Positions 58,902 to 64,000 of a stretch of DNA of 64,000 bases are shown in pieces. Under the pieces are notes generated by a model that did no database searches, had not been told where the DNA came from, and worked only from the letters and a program-made list of their open reading frames with translations. Source of the DNA: Diploscapter coronatus (lineage: Eukaryota > Nematoda > Chromadorea > Rhabditida > Rhabditidae); NCBI GenBank assembly GCA_964036155.1, contig OZ038422.1, positions 26,001,201 to 26,065,200 on the forward strand. The letters run 5' to 3'. Position 1 is the stretch's first letter; every line of letters starts with the position of its first letter. Made by a program: the position numbers and the translations under genes.

Positions 58902-59644
58902 GTATTTTCTAACTTTAAAACTTTTTTAGTTTTTTTTTTTTTTTAAATTTTAGGTCGCCATCACCCTACTACAACCACTAAAAGTAAGAATTTTGGAAAA
59001 CCAGAAATTTTTAGCTTAAAATATTTCAGGAAAGACCACTACCACTAGGAGTAATAATCTTTTCTCCTAAGTTTCATTGATTTTTTCACGTTTTAGGAAA
59101 AACTACTACCACGACCAGTAATTTTTTAAAAATATTTTTTGAGTTCGAAAAAAATTTAGAAAGACCAACCACGACAACTAGACGCCATCATCATTGGGGC
59201 TAAAAATTAAGATGGGGACCAGCTTGAAAATTTTGAAGATGAACTAAACAACTATGATAAATCTTCAATAAATCAATCATATTTTATCAAATACCTCACA
59301 AATGGGATTTTTTGGAAATCTACTATTTATAAATTTTGAGATAATCATTGATAAAATTTGGCGATAGAATAGATTTTCAATTTCGATATTTTCCGTTGTT
59401 TTGCAGTGCATAAAGTATTCACTCTATAGTTTTGTTATACCTTCAAATTTTCTGAATATTTTGCAGGAAATTCTATGCTTTTGAGAGCAAAATAATGTTT
59501 ACTATCTGAAATCTAATATTTTATTTAAACAAATTGTAAAAAGATCCTAATATTTTGAATTTAGGAGGACCCACTACTACGACAAAAGGACACCCCTCGA
59601 TTTGGGATATAATCAAGAAAATCTTGAAGCATCTTGGGAAATAA
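58578..59644 (+). CDS. array of phase-1 microexons encoding a Thr-repeat secreted-type protein (5' end unresolved)
   Basis: Nine successive acceptor/donor-bounded exons, 58578-58604, 58660-58677, 58728-58754, 58810-58827, 58878-58901, 58954-58983, 59030-59050, 59097-59117 and 59160-59203, all begin and end in phase 1. The eight internal ones are 18-30 bases, every length a multiple of three. Each encodes one unit such as RPPTTTTR, RTTTTT or RRHHPTTTTK. The ninth ends RRHHHWG and a stop (59201-59203). A tenth phase-1 exon, 59565-59644, is an alternative end. Any internal exon could be skipped without shifting frame. The first exon is unresolved. The signal-like segment at 58441-58520 reads into a degenerate microexon (ending 58548, donor GTAAAA) in the right phase, but has ATT where the spacer copy has ATG, and a TAA at 58521-58523. 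The locus may therefore be a pseudogene at its 5' end or start elsewhere. Confidence 0.55.
59565..59644 (+). CDS. alternative terminal exon encoding a cationic amphipathic helix
   Basis: An acceptor (GAATTTAG) opens a phase-1 exon that begins with the same signature as the microexons (GPTTTTKG) and ends SIWDIIKKILKHLGK and TAA 59642-59644. The last residues place hydrophobics at i, i+3/4 spacing with Lys on the other face. This composition is like short membrane-active antimicrobial helices. It would replace the His-rich end of the exon at 59160-59203. That it is used is inferred from phase and repeat similarity only. Confidence 0.5.
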
Positions 59645-62600
59645 TACTTTTTTTTTTTTAAACTAAAATAAATATTTTTGTTAAATTTAAAAATTTCGAA
59701 AGAAAGTTTCAACAAAATTCTTGTCAATTTTCAAGCAATGATCAAAACATATAAATCAGGCTTAGCATTCTCAGCTTTTGCAAAATTCGAGGATTTCAGA
59801 AATCCTTATCATTGTCATCATCTCTTCATTTTCACCTGTTATCACTTTTTTATCACCTCCAATCAGTTGTCACTTGAAAGCACGTGTCTTTGAAGCATCC
59901 CTATTGCTATATTCAAGCATAGATATCGAAAGGCGTTTGAGATATCTCATAAGAATTGTGCAAAACTCTTATCACAGCTGTAAGCATAGGTATCAAAAGC
60001 CACCTTAGATATTACAAAATTTAAAAAAATACCTTATCATTATGTTCAGAAATAGGGATCGAAAATCGTCTGGCCTGCACGAAAGTTTTATTTCCTCATA
60101 GAACAACTGCCCATATTCTTAAGAGCCTGAGAATTCATGACAGCCGGTTTCAAGGTCCTACGCTTTAAAATGGAACGAGATAGAAAGCCATTTCGTGAGG
60201 CACCTCCCCTCCTTTCACATGCTTAGGGGCGTCGTGATTAATCGTCAGGAGGAAAGTGGATTTGGGATTTGAAAATTTCGCTCGAGGAAGAAAATTTGTC
60301 CTACCGGAAAGGTGATTTATCTGAAAAGTTTTCTTGGGCTAATCTTATTTAGAAGTTTTTGTTTTATCTGAAGCCAGGATTATTTCCTTAAATGTCCTGA
60401 ATTTTTCATATAATTCGGGAACCTCCAAGTCTGCCAGAAATTGCTCTTACCAGATAAGTGATTTATCTGGAAAACTGTTCAAAGTTTTTCTAAGATTTTA
60501 TTATTTATATTAGGAGGAAGATTACTTGATGTCATGATTTTTTTCATTTATAAACTAGACAGTTTTTATAAGTCTCTAGAATTTTTCTATATATTCGGAT
60601 TCTTTTTTCCAAATATATCTTAAATCTTTCTTTGTAGCCCATGAAAATGTTCTAATATTATAACTTTCCAAAGATTTGCTTCCAAAATTTATTTACCCCC
60701 ACCGCAAGATTTCTAATTTCTAAGCGTTCAAAAATCTCGTAATTTCTAATTTTTCGTATCTGTGATTTCTCGTATTCTACCTTGGCTCGGGGCGTTTTTC
60801 GTGGAATAAAAAATTGGGTTTTCATTAAATTCGTCTAAATTCCTGCTAATTTGCAATCCTCCCCTTGCTAAATCGTTTTTCTAAATCGCTTTACCCAGGT
60901 ATTTGCAACAAACCTAGAAGGTTTCCTTTAGAGTTGATTTGCAAATTACGCTCAAGCACTTCCTTCTTAAGCGAAAGGACTTTTGGCCCTTTTTCTAGCG
61001 TCATATGATAAGGCATAATCACTTTTTCGTGGATTTTATACAACACATTATTGCTGTGGTCAAATTATTCATTCATACGGTAAAGCATGACATTTTCTTC
61101 GCGAACTTTATACGATACATCATTTCTGATATGCTTTTTTATTTCATATGATAAAATAGGGTTTTAATAGAGCTTATATAGCACTATGTGTTCGATGTGT
61201 TGAATTTGAAACTTATATAATGAAGTATGTATAATTGAAACTGGATGAAATACGGCGAAACATACTTCAAGAGTCAAGGAAAACCCGGATCCCATATATC
61301 CCCGTATTTATCCGGGCTGTCTTTCGAAGACACTCCCGGCTTTTTGCTTGGCATCGCTAAATATCCTCGGCTTTATTCAGTTATATTCTCTTATTATCTC
61401 ATTTTCGTTCCCCGATAGGGAAGTCGAATGGGGTTCGGGGAGATTTTGGGCCGGAAAACGCGCACACGTCAATATTTAGATTAGGAAATTTCTTCGATTG
61501 GGAACATTACTTTTCTTGGGAACAATTTTGGGAGCATGTTGAAAATTCTCTTGATTTTATACGTAATCCTGCATCAATATTTAGTCTCAGAAATTTTATT
61601 TCCAGGAAAAAGATCGATTTTTAGGAATATTCTAAAGTTTTATATGTTTAAACAAAATGACATTTTATAGTAGTGCGTCATTATTTTTCGATGTTATTTT
61701 CTTCAAGGAAATATTACTATTCTTGCAGCTCATTACCATTTAGTTCTAATGATTTCTTAGTTCATACATTTTTACATTCCCTTCATTAATAAACCACAAT
61801 TTTGAGGCAGCAACGATTTTCGTCATTTCGCTTTAAAAATTGTATATTTTACCGATAATTCTAAGAATCCCGGAATGTGTTCTAATACTCTTTAAAGCCG
61901 AGTAAAAATAGAGTGGCCATAATTTTCCGGTGATTTTTATAAATGACCAGGATTTTCAAACTCATTCTGGCAGAACAAGTCTTTAAAATAGATTTTAGTA
62001 AAGTTAAAATATTTGACTTTTTATACCTTTTCTTAGCTTTATTATTTAGTAAACTTAAAAAGTTCAAAGAGATCATGTAGCTTTTATTTTTTCCTCATCT
62101 TTGTAAAATCATATTTTGCAGAAAATTAGGTCAAAAACTACTATATTCGTAAAACTTATGAAAATTTTGCAAAGTAAAGATATTTTTGCCTCTGATGTTT
62201 TGAGATGTTTAATCTGCTCATAATTACATTACACCCGGCTAGCTTTTTTCTTGATTACTTTTCGGTGGGCGGAGCTGAAATTTATCAATCAGCTTTTATA
62301 GCGGAAGTGTGTTGGGGGAGGATTTTCAAAAGTGTTCGAATTTTCAAGAAAATATTTAGGTTTAGAGATCTAGCTATTCAATATATCGATATTTGTGAAT
62401 ATTTAAAACTTGAATACTAATTAAAAACATCTTTTAGGTCATAGATACTATTCATAAAGTCTACAATCTTATAATATCTTTAATGCTCGCCGTAAATTTA
62501 TTTAGTTTGTCAATACCATAATCTTCTTAGTCCTAAATTCTTAGATTATTATTTTTCCGTGTTTACTCAAATTCAGGAAATATTATTTCGGTTCTGAGTG

Positions 62601-63083
62601 AAGTGTGTTTATTTCAAATCGACTAATTCAATAATTCTCCTTAGAGGGGGAGCTCATTCTTCTTTTCTCCCGCAATTTCCTTCAGGGTTTCGATTCAGAT
62701 CCTGAAGTCCCTGCTGAGTCCGCAAAAAAGCTGCCAATTTTGTAATTTCGTCAGGAGCGCCTTAACGTCGTTTGTTTCTGTCTCGAAATGTTCTGGACTT
62801 CACATTTTATCAATAAACTCGTTCTTTTCTATGAGATACTATAGCTTATCCAGATTCTATTTTAGGAATTGGTCTCATCATGACAATATTTTCAGGACCT
62901 TTTTAGCTATGGAAAATTCGTTTATCGAATGTCATTTTAAATTGTATTCCATAATATTAAGCTGAAAACACTCTCTGAAACGTTTTCCTGGTTTTTTCTT
63001 CTAATAAGAAAAAATCGTGCGAGAATCTAGCAAATTATTGATTTTAAGTCCCGTCCCTTATCGATCGTTTTTAGATCTGTTCA
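59645..63083. other. intergenic, about 3.4 kb without a supportable gene
   Basis: AT-rich. A purine/pyrimidine-mixed GC-richer patch lies at 60150-60250 and another at 61260-61460; neither holds a splice-linked frame. On the minus strand at about 62660-62790 a stretch of about 30 codons (LAAFLRTQQGLQDLNRN) looks coding-like but is closed upstream by a stop and has no partner exon. The right end should include the promoter of the GPCR gene. Confidence 0.5.
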
Positions 63084-64000
63084 ATGTGTCATGAGGAAGA
63101 GCACGGACAGCTTATCGATACTCAAAATTTATTTACAAGAAAATTGTTGGAGTCATTCGAAACGTTCCATGAGTAAGCATAATTTTCAAATTAGCATGTA
63201 TTAAGATGTAATATGCCATATTTATAAAACTAATATATTCTTAGAGCTGAGATGCGCCAAAAATTAGAATATGCAAAGAATTAGAATGTTTAAAAATATG
63301 CTAATTTTAGCACCTACACAATTTTCCATCGACATGCCTGTCTCGCAATATGTTTTATCGGAATTATTGCGAATCTCCTACATATTTTGGTCCTGTCAAG
63401 GGAACGAATGAGACGGTATGTTAATTTTTGGGATGACGGTAATTTTTGAGATGGGCCTCAAAATTTTTAGATGCGCTGTGAACAATATTTTGTGCGCCGT
63501 GGCAGTGTGCGATGTTCTAACCATGATGTCCTACATTGTCTATCTGATACGCTTCCGGATATATCAGCAATCGGTAATATTTAGCCTTGAATATCACACG
63601 AACCTATTCAAAATATGATTCTAAGATTTAAAAACAAAAATTAGTAATATTCAACTTAAGCGATACTTATTCAACTATTTGAATAAAAGTAGCCCGGATA
63701 AAACTGAAATTCAAATTTATAAGAATGAAACAAACTTATGGATAAATAATAAAAAGCCATGGCCTGAAATATTTTAAGTAATAATTTTCAGCAAGACGTT
63801 GGCTACACTTACGGGTGGATATTATTTCTAAAGTTACACGTCGTTATATCGATGACGTTACATGGAATCACCCTATATTTGGGCGTAGCTTTGGCATTTG
63901 TCAGATGGAGAGCATTGGGGAATGTTCATAGTGCATTGCTGCAACCGAAGTCGGCTTGGTATGAAGTTTTAGCAACTTTCCTTCGAATTATATTAAAAAA
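63084..64000 (+). CDS. peptide GPCR resembling the DMSR/FMRFamide-type receptors, 5' part
   Basis: The gene runs off the right edge. Exon 63084-63172 gives the extracellular N-terminus (MCHEEEHGQLIDTQNLF). Exon about 63312-63416 gives TM1 (HACLAICFIGIIANLLHILV, then SRERMRR). Exon about 63471-63571 gives TM2 (NNILCAVAVCDVLTMMSYIV). Exon about 63792-63958 gives TM3 and TM4 (YTYGWILFLKLHVVISMTLH, ITLYLGVALAFVRW). The GYxYGW block before TM3 and the TM2 sequence are typical of nematode dmsr (myosuppressin-like) receptors. Phases agree across all four exons. Ligand not predictable; the start ATG at 63084 follows an acceptor (TTTTTAG) by 9 bases, so an earlier exon is possible. Confidence 0.75.

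Noticed and set aside
62660..62790. Coding-like stretch on the minus strand
   Set aside because: Closed by a stop upstream, no partner exon and no domain; recorded only in the intergenic note.

Overview
The window looks like rhabditid nematode DNA. It is AT-rich, with many short introns (often 45-60 bases) ending in TTTTCAG. Several start codons sit directly after an acceptor-like TTTCAG, as in trans-spliced worm genes, and the gene content is typical of Caenorhabditis-like worms. Gene models below were assembled by hand from splice signals and reading-frame continuity. Homology calls rest on recognised motifs; no database search was run.

Layout. 1-186: a possible last exon of a + strand gene. 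2285-4717 (-): organic solute transporter alpha (nine exons, 355 aa). 7697-12829 (-): TIA-1/TIAR RNA-binding protein. 13407-14858 (-): TRAPPC5. 16086-27583 (+): a large (about 1,600 aa, about 40 exons) MATH-domain, acidic, coiled-coil, Q-rich protein that I could not name. 28788-33125 (-): SIN1 of TORC2. 33606-35373 (+): NAD isocitrate dehydrogenase beta subunit, divergent from SIN1.

36342-52806 (+) is a same-strand chain that looks like one or two operons: WDR44/SYM-4, a 98-aa ATP6AP2-like V-ATPase accessory protein, D-2-hydroxyglutarate dehydrogenase, mitochondrial CDK5RAP1 methylthiotransferase and sedoheptulokinase. Spacers shrink from about 670 to about 150 bases along the chain. Long foldback elements sit in introns of SIN1 (30.8-31.7 kb) and CDK5RAP1 (48.9-50.2 kb), and a smaller one in the MATH gene (26.05-26.24 kb).

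53-60 kb is an accessory region of secreted proteins. It has a head-to-head pair of related Cys-rich secreted proteins, each with a TATA box, one carrying a poly-Thr tail. It has a one-domain chitin-binding (peritrophin-A) protein enclosed by a large inverted repeat that contains copies of a signal-peptide-like segment. It also has an array of tiny symmetric phase-1 exons encoding Thr4-5 repeats, ending in two alternative terminal exons, one of which encodes a cationic amphipathic helix. This array is the best candidate for something undescribed. 59.6-63.0 kb holds no gene I can support. From 63084 to the window end is the start of a peptide GPCR resembling the DMSR family.
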